Assembly: GCA_903834765.1 (NCBI GenBank)
Contig: CAILKE010000037.1
Coordinates: 1-41,011, forward strand
Length of the DNA: 41,011 nucleotides
Direction: 5' to 3'
Source: an uncultured Bacteroidota bacterium
GTDB taxonomy: Bacteria > Bacteroidota > Bacteroidia > B-17B0 > Aurantibacillaceae
Below, piece after piece: positions 8,386 to 16,055 of the stretch; within the stretch, counting starts at the first letter, position 1, and the number at the start of each line of letters is the position of its first letter. A program made the position numbers and the translations under genes. A model generated the notes under the pieces. The model did no database searches and had not been told where the DNA came from. It saw nothing but the letters and a program-made list of their open reading frames with translations.

Positions 8386-9894
8386 ATGTATAAAGCCCAC
8401 ATGCATCGCTTAAAGATTAAAGATTTAGGCATAGATACTTACCGTGAAAATGTCATTTTTATTAGAGCAGATAGCCATGTCTGTAAATCAGAAGGCTTTA
8501 CCTCATTGAAACGAGTAGTGATTCACAAAAATGGATTTCAATTAGTGGCTACTTTAAATAGTGTAACTTCCAATATATTAAAAGAAGGAGAAGCTAGTTT
8601 ATCAAAAGAAGCCATGTTTAGATTGCAAGTAAAAAATGGAGAAAATATTACGATATCCCATTTACAACCTATCGCATCTTTAGGAAAAGTCAGATCTAAA
8701 ATGTACAAGCAACCTTTAAATGATCAGGATTTTATAGACATTATAAAAGATGTAGTTGCAGGACATTATTCCAACATCGAAATTGCAGCTTTTGTTTCTG
8801 CCTGTGCCGGAAATAACTTGTCTGTTCAAGAAATAATAGGGTTGACAAAGGCAATGATATCTACAGGTGGGAAAATTGATTGGAAGCAAAAAATGGTTTT
8901 AGACAAACATTGTATCGGTGGTTTGCCAGGTAATAGAACTACACCAATTGTAGTAAGTATTGTTGCAGCAGCAGGATTAACCATTCCTAAAACATCTTCA
9001 AGAGCTATTACGTCTCCAGCCGGAACAGCTGATACGATGGAAACAATAACTAATGTTAATCTTTCCATTGAAGAAATAAAAAAAGTAATTAAGAAAGAAG
9101 GCGGATGTTTTGTTTGGGGAGGTGCAGTAAGATTGAGTCCGGCTGATGATACATTAATAGCTGTTGAAAAAGCTTTAGATATTGATAGCGAAGGACAAAT
9201 GGTAGCCTCGGTACTTTCTAAAAAAATAGCAGCAGGTTCTACACATCTCGTGATTGATATTCCTGTTGGGCCAACAGCCAAAGTGCGCAATCAAGAAGAG
9301 GCATTGCGTCTTCAATATTATTTTAAAGCAGTTAGTGATATCACTGGAATAAAATCAAAGATTATCATCACAGATGGCACGCAGCCTATAGGAAGAGGAA
9401 TTGGCCCATCATTAGAAGCAATGGATGTATTAGCTGTTTTAAGAAATGAAGCAAATGCACCTCTTGATTTAAAAGAAAGATCTATTACACTTGCGTCCAT
9501 GTTATTAAAAATATCAGGAAAATACCCTTTAGGTACTGAAGAAGCTGTAGCTATTAAAATACTTGAAAGTGGTGATGCTTATACTAAGTTTAAAGCTATT
9601 TGTTTGGCTCAAGGCTGCTTTAAAGAACCAACTATTGCAAAATATAAATTCGATGTACAATCAAAAACAGCTGGTATAGTAAAATCAGTTGATAACCGAA
9701 AACTGTCGAGAATTGCTAAACTAGCAGGTGCACCTCAAGCGCCATCAGCAGGTATATTATACTTTGCGCCTATTGGTAAAAAAATAAAAAAAGGTGATTT
9801 ACTGTTTAGTATATATGCCGAATCAAATGGAGAATTAGAATATGCAAAAGAATATTTAAATAATTTAACTGACCTGATAATCATAAAAAAATGA
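8386..9894 (+). CDS. AMP phosphorylase / thymidine phosphorylase family enzyme
   Basis: 502 residues, the length of archaeal-type AMP phosphorylases rather than the roughly 440 of classical DeoA. An extra N-terminal domain (1-95) precedes the helical domain. Catalytic and phosphate-binding segments are DKHCIGGLPGNRTTP (173-187) and SSRAITSPAGTADTME (204-219), then GGCFVWGGAVRLSPADD. Family members phosphorolyse nucleosides or nucleoside 5'-monophosphates, giving free base and ribose 1-phosphate or ribose 1,5-bisphosphate. The N-terminal domain and the neighbouring PRPP synthetase favour the nucleotide-using type, but bacterial members are often simply labelled thymidine phosphorylase. Met6 is an alternative start. 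The stop overlaps the next gene by 4 bp (ATGA), indicating translational coupling. Confidence 0.88.
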   Translation: MYKAHMHRLKIKDLGIDTYRENVIFIRADSHVCKSEGFTSLKRVVIHKNGFQLVATLNSVTSNILKEGEASLSKEAMFRLQVKNGENITISHLQPIASLGKVRSKMYKQPLNDQDFIDIIKDVVAGHYSNIEIAAFVSACAGNNLSVQEIIGLTKAMISTGGKIDWKQKMVLDKHCIGGLPGNRTTPIVVSIVAAAGLTIPKTSSRAITSPAGTADTMETITNVNLSIEEIKKVIKKEGGCFVWGGAVRLSPADDTLIAVEKALDIDSEGQMVASVLSKKIAAGSTHLVIDIPVGPTAKVRNQEEALRLQYYFKAVSDITGIKSKIIITDGTQPIGRGIGPSLEAMDVLAVLRNEANAPLDLKERSITLASMLLKISGKYPLGTEEAVAIKILESGDAYTKFKAICLAQGCFKEPTIAKYKFDVQSKTAGIVKSVDNRKLSRIAKLAGAPQAPSAGILYFAPIGKKIKKGDLLFSIYAESNGELEYAKEYLNNLTDLIIIKK

Positions 9895-10769
9895 AGTCAA
9901 TCATTTTTACCTTACCAGGAAATGAAACGCTTGGAGAAAAACTAACTACTGGATTAAACGCTGAAAAAGGAAACTTCCACATACATCGTTTTCCCGATGG
10001 AGAATCTTATGTAAGAGTAGAAAGTTTAGTAGAAGCTAAAGATGTGATTGTATTATGCACTCTTCATGAACCTGATAATAAAATCTTACAACTGTATTTT
10101 TTATGTAAACTATTAAAAGAATTAAAAGCCCAACGCGTTATTTTAATTGCGCCATACCTCGCTTATATGCGACAAGACAAGCGTTTCAATCCAGGCGAAG
10201 CCATTACGTCATCATATTTTGCGTCTCTCATTTCGGGCTTTGCAGATGAGTTAATTACCATTGATCCACATTTACATAGAAGAAATACCTTATCAGAAAT
10301 ATATTCAATTCCATCACAGGTTATTCATGCCGCTGATCATATTTCGAATTGGATAAAAAATAATATTGAAAAGCCTGTGCTTGTTGGTCCAGACAGTGAA
10401 AGCGAACAATGGGTATCGGATGTAGCTAAAAAAGCAAATGCTCCATACATAGTTTTAGAGAAAATAAGAAAAGGAGACCGAGATGTTAAAGTATCAGTAC
10501 CTCAGGTTGAAACATTTAAAAATTTCACACCTGTGTTAGTGGATGATATTATTTCTACTGCACACACAATGATTGAAACACTATACCATTTAAAATCAGC
10601 GGGTATGAAACCTGCTATATGCATAGGTGTTCATGCTGTTTTCGCCAACAATGCTTATCAAGAATTGATGAAAGCTGGAGTGGCTAGCATCATTACCTGC
10701 AATACAATTCAACATACAAGTAATCAGATTGATTTATCGGATAAGATACTAAGTTTACTAAAAAAATAA
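9891..10769 (+). CDS. prs: Ribose-phosphate pyrophosphokinase (PRPP synthetase), short divergent type
   Basis: 292 residues, shorter than the classical ~315. Two phosphoribosyltransferase-like halves are visible. RFPDGESYVR (33-42), the ATP-loop YMRQDKRFNPGEAITS (92-107), DPHLH (125-129) and the PRPP loop LVDDIISTAHTMIE (216-229) are present. The PRPP loop reads STAHT where classical enzymes have a Gly-rich DTAGT/STGGT, a feature of this divergent group. It would make PRPP from ribose 5-phosphate and ATP. Coupled by a 4-bp overlap to the phosphorylase, it most likely works in salvage: base released upstream can be rejoined to PRPP. A separate housekeeping prs elsewhere in the genome is expected but not visible. 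Confidence 0.88.
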   Translation: MKSIIFTLPGNETLGEKLTTGLNAEKGNFHIHRFPDGESYVRVESLVEAKDVIVLCTLHEPDNKILQLYFLCKLLKELKAQRVILIAPYLAYMRQDKRFNPGEAITSSYFASLISGFADELITIDPHLHRRNTLSEIYSIPSQVIHAADHISNWIKNNIEKPVLVGPDSESEQWVSDVAKKANAPYIVLEKIRKGDRDVKVSVPQVETFKNFTPVLVDDIISTAHTMIETLYHLKSAGMKPAICIGVHAVFANNAYQELMKAGVASIITCNTIQHTSNQIDLSDKILSLLKK

Positions 10770-10823
10770 TCAATAGAAACTTTAAAAAAAAATTACTAAC
10801 ATTGGAAACGATATCTTATATAT

Positions 10824-11663
10824 ATGAATTCCATAACCAATATAATTATAAAGGGCAGTAAAGAAAAACCCATCACTTTAGATGTATTTTATAATCAAAC
10901 CAATCAACCTAAACCTGTGGTTATTTTTGTTCATGGTTTTAAAGGGTTTAAAGATTGGGGGCATTTTAATACCATAGCTAAAACATTTGTTGATGCAGGT
11001 TTTGTATTTGTGAAATTTAATTTCTCATACAATGGAACAACACCTGAAAACCCCATGATATTTGACGATTTAGAAGCATTTGGCAACAATAATTACATTA
11101 TTGAATTAAATGATTTAGGATTGGTTATCGATTGGGTATTAACTAGCGATATACTTTGTCAAGAAATAAATTCAGAGCAATTAAACTTAATAGGTCATAG
11201 CAGAGGTGGCGGAATTGTTGTACTAAAAGCAGGAGAGGACAACCGTGTTAAAAAAATTGCAACGTGGGCTGGGGTGAGTGATTTTATCAATCGCAATAAA
11301 ACAAGTACAGTTGAAGCATGGAAAGAACAGGGCGTTGTACATACATTTAATATGCGCACTGGTCAGCAAATGCCTTTGTATTATCAATTTTATGAAACAA
11401 TACTAGCCAATGCCGCTCGATTAGATATTGGAAAATCAGCTAAGCAATTAAGCATTCCTTTTTTAATTATTCATGGTACTGCTGATAATGCGGTTTCAAT
11501 AAATGACGCAGAAGAGCTACATAAAGCCTGTAACCATTCTAAACTTATAGTAATTGAAGGTGCAGATCATACATTTGGAATTAAACATCCTTTTACTGAT
11601 ACCATTTATCCTGAACACGCCAATAGAGTAATACAACAAACAATTCATTTTTTCGAACATTAA
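10824..11663 (+). CDS. Alpha/beta hydrolase, serine esterase/aminopeptidase S33-like
   Basis: 279 residues with the full catalytic set of an alpha/beta hydrolase: oxyanion region VVIFVHGFKGFKDWGHF (32-48), nucleophile Ser126 in GHSRGG, acid Asp221 in IIHGTADNAVS, and His249 in EGADHTFG. The FKGFKDW wording after HG is characteristic of a dienelactone-hydrolase/S33-like group common in Bacteroidota. No signal peptide, so cytosolic. Substrate unknown. It lies 54 bp after the PRPP synthetase on the same strand and may share its transcript, but nothing links it functionally to nucleotide salvage. Confidence 0.85.
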   Translation: MNSITNIIIKGSKEKPITLDVFYNQTNQPKPVVIFVHGFKGFKDWGHFNTIAKTFVDAGFVFVKFNFSYNGTTPENPMIFDDLEAFGNNNYIIELNDLGLVIDWVLTSDILCQEINSEQLNLIGHSRGGGIVVLKAGEDNRVKKIATWAGVSDFINRNKTSTVEAWKEQGVVHTFNMRTGQQMPLYYQFYETILANAARLDIGKSAKQLSIPFLIIHGTADNAVSINDAEELHKACNHSKLIVIEGADHTFGIKHPFTDTIYPEHANRVIQQTIHFFEH

Positions 11664-11721
11664 ACTTCAACACATCATATTTTTTAACATTTGGAATTTC
11701 AACACATAAAAAAGAAAAATA

Positions 11722-12348
11722 ATGTCAGATAAAATTGAATGTTGCGAAACGCATTCTGAAAACCCGCTAGGTCAAGCCTATTGGGATGCTCAGTATAAAG
11801 CTCATATAACGAATTGGGATTTAGGAGCAGTATCTCCACCAATTAAAAACTATTTTGAAAAAGTTGAAAATAAAAACCTTGCTATTCTTATTCCAGGCTG
11901 TGGCAACACGTATGAGGCTGAATTCCTTTTAAAACAAGGATTTACAAACATTACTGTTATTGACATTGCCCCTACTCTGGTGGCTGTTTTACAAGAAAAA
12001 TTCAAGAACAAAACAGCTATTACCATTATTCATGGCGATTTTTTTGATCATCAAGGAAAATACGATGTGATTGTTGAACAAACTTTTTTTTGCGCTTTAC
12101 CTCCAACTATGCGACAACAATATGTTAATAAAATGCATAGTTTATTAAATCCTAATGGATTACTAATAGGTTTATTATTCAATAGAACATTTGAAAAAAG
12201 TCCACCGTTTGGAGGAAGTAAAAGTGAATATACAACTCTATTTGCGAAAGCATTTACTTTTTTAAAACTAGAAGATTGTAAAGATTCAGCAGCACCAAGA
12301 GCTAACAGCGAATTGTGGATTGAATTTAAAAAGAACAATGATGCATAA
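11722..12348 (+). CDS. TPMT-family SAM-dependent methyltransferase
   Basis: 208 residues. The thiopurine S-methyltransferase-like N-terminus YWDAQYKAHITNWDLGAVSP (20-39) precedes the SAM-binding motif I, LIPGCGNTYEAEFL (56-69). Motif II acid D81 (VIDIAP) and GDFFDH (105-110) follow, then EQTFFCALPP (119-128), the family's motif IV region. Members methylate small thiol, halide or metalloid acceptors; the true substrate here is open. It is the last gene before the accessory island: a decayed integrase fragment begins about 20 bp after its stop. Confidence 0.87.
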   Translation: MSDKIECCETHSENPLGQAYWDAQYKAHITNWDLGAVSPPIKNYFEKVENKNLAILIPGCGNTYEAEFLLKQGFTNITVIDIAPTLVAVLQEKFKNKTAITIIHGDFFDHQGKYDVIVEQTFFCALPPTMRQQYVNKMHSLLNPNGLLIGLLFNRTFEKSPPFGGSKSEYTTLFAKAFTFLKLEDCKDSAAPRANSELWIEFKKNNDA

Positions 12349-12369
12349 AACAAAACGCTACTAGTAGTG

Positions 12370-12584
12370 AGGTAAAAGGTATCAACAAAATAAGTTCATG
12401 CAATTACCTGTAAAAGGCACTGCAATACGGATGCAGTGGAGCGAGGGAGGGAAACGATTTGCTTTATATACAGGAAATATAGAGGCATAGCAGGAGCATC
12501 ACAACTGAAATATATAACCATATTAGTAATAAAAGTTTTCAAAAAATTATTTTGCCATTTGATAGTTTATGGAAAAAAGAGTAG
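12370..12584 (+). pseudogene. Decayed C-terminal fragment of a tyrosine recombinase/integrase
   Basis: From 12453 one frame reads NDLLYIQEI, a stop (TAG 12480-12482), RHSRSITTEIYNHISNKSF, then QKIILPFDSLWKKE and a stop at 12582-12584. This matches the consensus C-terminus of XerC/D-like integrases: DLRYIQEILGH, then TTEIYTHVS with the catalytic Tyr. In a different frame just upstream (12370-12447) are traces of the preceding region: KVSTK, stop, VHA, and RHC..VERG, where intact enzymes have the HxLRH motif and ATHLLERG. With at least two stops and one frameshift it cannot be functional. No N-terminal part is found upstream, so only the last ~70 residues survive. Confidence 0.75.
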
Positions 12585-12722
12585 ATTTATGAAACGAAAA
12601 AAAACTAAAAAACTAAGTTAATCTGGTAAAAAATGTAAGATATGCCTAAAAAACTATGCCTGCTTGCATAACGCTAGCGGTCATGCTTAGACGACCGAAA
12701 GTAATAAATTAAACATAGATAA
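12585..12722. other. Non-coding junction with cassette-site-like motif
   Basis: Between the integrase remnant and the first island gene lies CATAACGCTAGCGGTCAT (12667-12684), containing the palindrome CGCTAGCG (12672-12679). CGGTC (12678-12682) can pair with GACCG (12693-12697). The CATAAC...CGGT wording recurs in other gaps of the island. I see no recognisable promoter; the island operon may be read from upstream. Confidence 0.4.
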
Positions 12723-13664
12723 ATGGGGCTATTTGGAAAAAAAACAGACTGGAACCACATCTCTGATGCGGACATGAAAAAGGATTCGGAGAATGCAAGT
12801 CATGGAGACAGATTTAGGTTGGAACTGCATGAGCATAATTTTATCGACATTAAACAATTTATGTCAAGCCCAACATTTCAAGACTCTCAAATTCTTGATT
12901 CAACCTTACCCTCTCAATCGGGTGACTTGACAATTCCGAGCATTTATATTGTAGACAATAAATTCATAGAATGTAGCAGGGACATGGCCATACATGGTTT
13001 AATGCTGACTGTTGTATCTTTCGATACAAAACTTGCATTTTGCTTAGAGACTTATGGCAACCCTTATATCAAGTATTATGATGCAACGAAAAATAGTTTT
13101 TATCCTTTCATAATAATCGATAGAAAGTCTGTTAAAGAGTTTAAATCCGAAGACCATCAAAAATTCAAGTCAGTAAAACCAAAGTCCTCACAGCAGTTCG
13201 CGAAAAATTTAGGCTCTGGATTTTGGGGAGCGGCTGGCGGACTCATTCTATCTCTGATTGTAAAGGGTATATTCAGTGCTATTTCCAAAGCGCAAGACGA
13301 AACAACAGAAAAAGTTGGTACAATTTTTAACCTTACATATGAGCTGGATAATAAATCATTAGAAATAACTATCGCATGTGAAACTCACTATGCCGATATC
13401 TTCGAAAGATTTCTAAAAATTCATTGGACTACTTCCACACCCATCAAAGACAAAGAGCCGACAACAAAAGCAGAAAGAATACAACGTGCGGCTGAATTAC
13501 TTAAAATCGGTGACAAGGTTCGTGTTCCGAAATTTTTCCGATATGATTTCGGTAACATTATTAAAAAAGAAACAGATTATGCTGTTGTGAGAATAATTAC
13601 AAAAGACGGAAGTGAACAAATCGAAAATGTTGAGTACCTGAAACTCTTAAAAATCAGAGAATAA
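12723..13664 (+). CDS. Hypothetical protein with one hydrophobic segment and a C-terminal beta-barrel-like domain
   Basis: 313 residues, family not recognised. Residues 1-160 look globular and mixed alpha/beta (IPSIYIVDNKFIECSRD; LAFCLETYGNPYIKYYD). A Gly-rich hydrophobic stretch at 164-187 (GSGFWGAAGGLILSLIVKGIF) could be a membrane or amphipathic insertion helix. The C-terminus (262-310, KIGDKVRVPKFF then DYAVVRIITKDGSEQIE) resembles a small Tudor/KOW-like beta domain. The start ATG 12723 is the only good one. It heads a run of five genes separated by 4-11 bp. It appears less AT-rich than the genes behind it, which fits a different origin. Confidence 0.75.
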   Translation: MGLFGKKTDWNHISDADMKKDSENASHGDRFRLELHEHNFIDIKQFMSSPTFQDSQILDSTLPSQSGDLTIPSIYIVDNKFIECSRDMAIHGLMLTVVSFDTKLAFCLETYGNPYIKYYDATKNSFYPFIIIDRKSVKEFKSEDHQKFKSVKPKSSQQFAKNLGSGFWGAAGGLILSLIVKGIFSAISKAQDETTEKVGTIFNLTYELDNKSLEITIACETHYADIFERFLKIHWTTSTPIKDKEPTTKAERIQRAAELLKIGDKVRVPKFFRYDFGNIIKKETDYAVVRIITKDGSEQIENVEYLKLLKIRE

Positions 13665-13675
13665 AAATAATCCTA

Positions 13676-14053
13676 ATGGCAAGAATAAAATATACTGTTA
13701 CAGTCCGAAATTATCAATTTAATCCACCAAGCCAGATTACCGAATCTGAATATAATTACTATAAAGATTTAATAAAATCAAATCCAAAGGTCAAATTGGA
13801 TGAGGGATTTAGTTTAAATCCTTTAGTGAAAATATTAATTGTAATAGGCCTTATTTTAATATCTCCATTATTTTTATTGAATATATTTATACCTGGTGAG
13901 GCTGAGGGTATTATGAAATCTACAATTAATAAATATCAAGCAAATAAGAAAAAAAATGAATTTTGGAATGAAATAAAGAGTATAGTTATTAAGAGTAATT
14001 CATATACAGAATTTGCATTAATGGTAAGAGATAAATTTAATTATTATAAATAA
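13676..14053 (+). CDS. Small single-pass membrane protein, unknown
   Basis: 125 residues, strongly AT-rich codons. A polar N-terminus (1-45, with NYQFNPPSQITESEYNYYKD) is followed by one membrane helix at about 48-72 (PLVKILIVIGLILISPLFLLNIF) and a basic C-terminal region (STINKYQANKKKNEFW, ending KFNYYK). No family recognised. It begins 11 bp after the preceding gene and ends 8 bp before the next, so co-transcription is likely. Orientation in the membrane cannot be decided. Confidence 0.7.
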   Translation: MARIKYTVTVRNYQFNPPSQITESEYNYYKDLIKSNPKVKLDEGFSLNPLVKILIVIGLILISPLFLLNIFIPGEAEGIMKSTINKYQANKKKNEFWNEIKSIVIKSNSYTEFALMVRDKFNYYK

Positions 14054-14061
14054 ATAAGTAC

Positions 14062-14457
14062 ATGTGGTACAAAGTTGTTCAAATAGCAGATTGGTTTGGC
14101 GAAATGTCTGAACGATATAAATTGGTTCGAGATTTTAATAAAGCAGCGAAAGATTCTTTTATAAACGGGCAAGCTGCAACTTTATTAGAAGCAAAAATAA
14201 CTTGGGGAGAAAGTTCTTACCGACACGCCTTTTCTAAATTTATGGGCGGTGGCTTTAGAATTAAAGCATTATCTGGTCGACCCATGGCAAAACATGAATT
14301 AATTGAAGTAGGCAAAGTTGTTGTTGACAATGAACCCTTAGTTAGAAAACTTGTTTCGTTAGGATGGGACACTCTTGAAGTTCACGACAATCATGGTGTA
14401 AGTGGTTGCAAGTGGGCACTAAAAGAACATGCACATATTGGAGGATTCTTAAAATAA
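14062..14457 (+). CDS. Hypothetical soluble protein
   Basis: 131 residues, no signal peptide or membrane segment. The N-terminal half is helical and charged (FGEMSERYKLVRDFNKAAKDSFINGQAATLLEA). The C-terminal half has GWDTLEVHDNHGVSGCKWALKEH, with an unusual His/Gly/Cys content (VHDNHGVSGCKW...HAHIGG) that could bind a metal or cofactor, though no known motif is matched. Starts at ATG 14062, 8 bp after the previous stop and 6 bp before the next start. Function unknown. Confidence 0.7.
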   Translation: MWYKVVQIADWFGEMSERYKLVRDFNKAAKDSFINGQAATLLEAKITWGESSYRHAFSKFMGGGFRIKALSGRPMAKHELIEVGKVVVDNEPLVRKLVSLGWDTLEVHDNHGVSGCKWALKEHAHIGGFLK

Positions 14458-14463
14458 AGAATT

Positions 14464-14889
14464 ATGAAATATATTTTATTACAAATAAAAACAGACACAA
14501 CTGCGGTTTCGGCATTGTCGAACGGAGTTTCCTTACCAAATAATTTTTGGTTTTGGTTATCAATAATTGAACTTGTCATTATTTTGTTCTTAGTTTTTAA
14601 ACTCTCATCCAAGAAAAAAAATCTCGCATTCTCTGATTTAAACAAAGACAATTTAAAAAAATCCAAAGAAACCGACATCAATATGGGTAATTTAATGAAT
14701 AGCATAAATAATTCTTCTGAACTTTACAGGGAGTTGAGTAGAAAATGTCACCCTGACAGATTTGTAAATTCACCTAATCAAAAATTAGCAGAAGAAATAT
14801 TTCAAGAAATTGCACGAGACAAAAGAAATCATGAAAAATTAATTGCTTTAAAAGAACGGGCAATTGTAGAGCTAAACATTACATTTTAA
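14464..14889 (+). CDS. Membrane-anchored J-domain-like protein
   Basis: 141 residues. One membrane helix (about 28-46, NFWFWLSIIELVIILFLVF) is followed by a Lys-rich linker. A C-terminal helical region contains LYRELSRKCHPDRF (87-100), with the HPD tripeptide (96-98) at the helix-II/III turn of J-domains, then helix-III-like EEIFQEIARDKRNHEKLIALKERA. J-domains recruit Hsp70 (DnaK) and stimulate its ATPase; HPD is the key contact. The match covers a shortened helix II, so I call it J-like rather than a proven J-protein. The topology would place the domain in the cytosol if the short N-terminus is outside. It is the fourth gene of the packed island operon. Confidence 0.7.
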   Translation: MKYILLQIKTDTTAVSALSNGVSLPNNFWFWLSIIELVIILFLVFKLSSKKKNLAFSDLNKDNLKKSKETDINMGNLMNSINNSSELYRELSRKCHPDRFVNSPNQKLAEEIFQEIARDKRNHEKLIALKERAIVELNITF

Positions 14890-14893
14890 ATCC

Positions 14894-15154
14894 ATGAAAA
14901 AAATAAACAAAGATATTTTAAACCATATTCAAAAATCTGCGACATTGTTTAATTATCCTATAAGCAAGAGGACAATAGAAAATGTTTTTGACCCAAACAC
15001 TGACACAGACTTTAAAAAGTATATGTTAATAAAAAAAGATAATGGGGAAATTAGATTAAGTGAAGAGTTTACTTTTACTCTCGAAAATCCAGACAAAATA
15101 CTAAATTTAAAGGAAAGCGACTTGTTTAATGGAACGTGGTGGCTTCTTCCTTAG
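14894..15154 (+). CDS. Small hypothetical protein
   Basis: 86 residues, starting 4 bp after the J-domain-like gene. No signal peptide or membrane helix. It reads as a compact soluble protein (ILNHIQKSATLFNYPISKRT; YMLIKKDNGEIRLSEEF; NGTWWLLP at the C-terminus). No family recognised. The tight spacing suggests translation together with the J-domain-like protein, possibly as its partner or substrate adaptor, which is inference. Confidence 0.65.
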   Translation: MKKINKDILNHIQKSATLFNYPISKRTIENVFDPNTDTDFKKYMLIKKDNGEIRLSEEFTFTLENPDKILNLKESDLFNGTWWLLP

Positions 15155-15235
15155 ACAAGGAGAATAAAATTATTAGATACAAAAAAAAAGCACGAACCGC
15201 TAACAGCACCGTTATGGAAAATTATAAAAAAAACT
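15155..15235. other. Island gap with inverted cassette-site-like motif
   Basis: This 81-bp gap interrupts otherwise 4-11-bp spacing. It contains CGCTAACAGCACCGTTATGG (15196-15215), whose reverse complement begins CCATAACGGTGCTGTTAG. That resembles CCATAGCAGTGTTGTAT near 39883 and the CATAAC motifs at 12667 and 15886. It may mark the edge between two acquired units. Confidence 0.35.
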
Positions 15236-15847
15236 ATGAAAATTAAATCAACATTAATAATATTCCTTTTTTTGACCCTGAACATAGCGTATTCTCAAGA
15301 AAATAAACAAGGTGCAATAAAAACTAAGGATGGATTAATTCTATATTTTAATCTTGAAAACAATAGTTACACGTTAAATTTGTTAGGCAAAACTGATTTA
15401 TCAAATTATCCCTTTATGAACTTAAACGACAAATGGTTTGAAATACAAACGGGTTCTAAATCTGAATTTGGAAATAATCCAAAAAATATACTAACAAATT
15501 ATATGAATTGGGAACTAGATTATCTCAAAAATGAATTTAAAAAAGAAATTAAAACAAAAAACAATTTTATAGAGTATAATAAAATGCTCTTAAATTTTTG
15601 GCAATATAATCCTCCAATAATTAAAACCAAAGAAATTATTAATCCTGTAAAAACAACATATTTTATTGATTTTATTCATAATGATTTAGTAAATAGGTTT
15701 TCATATGCATCATCATCTGGAAATGAATTGGAAGCGAAGAAATTTCTATTAAAATTAGTTGACGGTATTCATTTTTATAAAAGTAATATTGATTTGAAAA
15801 AACTACAAGAATTAGTAATAAAAGGAAAAGCTTATTACAATGAATAA
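15236..15847 (+). CDS. Exported hypothetical protein
   Basis: 203 residues. The N-terminus MKIKSTLIIFLFLTLNIAYS is a clear signal peptide with cleavage before Gln21. The mature part is soluble, rich in Asn, Lys and aromatic residues (FNLENNSYTLNLLGKTDLSN; LLNFWQYNPPI; KKLQELVIKGKAYYNE). No family recognised and no Cys pattern or repeat. Being exported, it is likely periplasmic; without a lipobox it is not a lipoprotein. It follows an 81-bp gap, so it may not belong to the same transcript as the five genes before it. Confidence 0.7.
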   Translation: MKIKSTLIIFLFLTLNIAYSQENKQGAIKTKDGLILYFNLENNSYTLNLLGKTDLSNYPFMNLNDKWFEIQTGSKSEFGNNPKNILTNYMNWELDYLKNEFKKEIKTKNNFIEYNKMLLNFWQYNPPIIKTKEIINPVKTTYFIDFIHNDLVNRFSYASSSGNELEAKKFLLKLVDGIHFYKSNIDLKKLQELVIKGKAYYNE

Positions 15848-15885
15848 TATAGCTTTTTAATATTATACAACTTGTCATAACACAC

Positions 15886-15902
15886 GGTTTCCCTTATTTG
15901 TT
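15886..15902. other. Cassette-site-like motif in island gap
   Basis: TCATAACACACGGTTTCC lies in the 208-bp gap downstream of the exported protein. It shares CATAAC-n-CGGT with the motif at 12667-12684. It precedes the promoter module at 15951-15981. On its own it is short; its interest comes from recurrence at several gaps of the island. Confidence 0.3.
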
Positions 15903-15950
15903 CTGAAGTACAATCATTTGCGATATCGGTAGACAATTTTTTAATTTTTC

Positions 15951-15981
15951 TTTGCAAATGCCTAGCAACATTGTATCTTTA
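15951..15981 (+). promoter_or_regulatory. Promoter module of the 16056 gene
   Basis: TTTG (15951-15954), 19 bases, then TATCTTTA (15974-15981) fits TTTG-N19-21-TAnnTTTG with one mismatch. About 38 bp around it are similar to the promoter region at 17108-17149 (shared TCTTTGCAAA and ACATTGTATC), so two island genes seem to carry copies of one promoter module. Confidence 0.55.
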
Positions 15982-16055
15982 AACTAACATTTCGTTAAAA
16001 ATTGTTTCAAACTACAAACAAGGCAAACCACCAAAACGTTATTTACAAAGTAATT

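Noticed and set aside
8826-9290. 154-codon minus-strand frame
   Set aside because: Lies wholly inside the phosphorylase gene, whose conserved motifs are on the plus strand.
12418-12438. CACTGCA/TGCAGTG hairpin as a structured RNA or attachment site
   Set aside because: It coincides with the decayed integrase coding sequence (the RHxxxT...VERG region), so coding origin is the simpler explanation.
12436-12621. 61-codon plus-strand frame (starting MERGRETICF)
   Set aside because: It is an out-of-frame reading of the integrase remnant; the neighbouring frame contains the recombinase motifs.
16002-16055. TTG start giving 18 extra residues to the 16056 gene
   Set aside because: It would fall about 15 bp after the promoter -7 element, and ATG 16056 is a better start.
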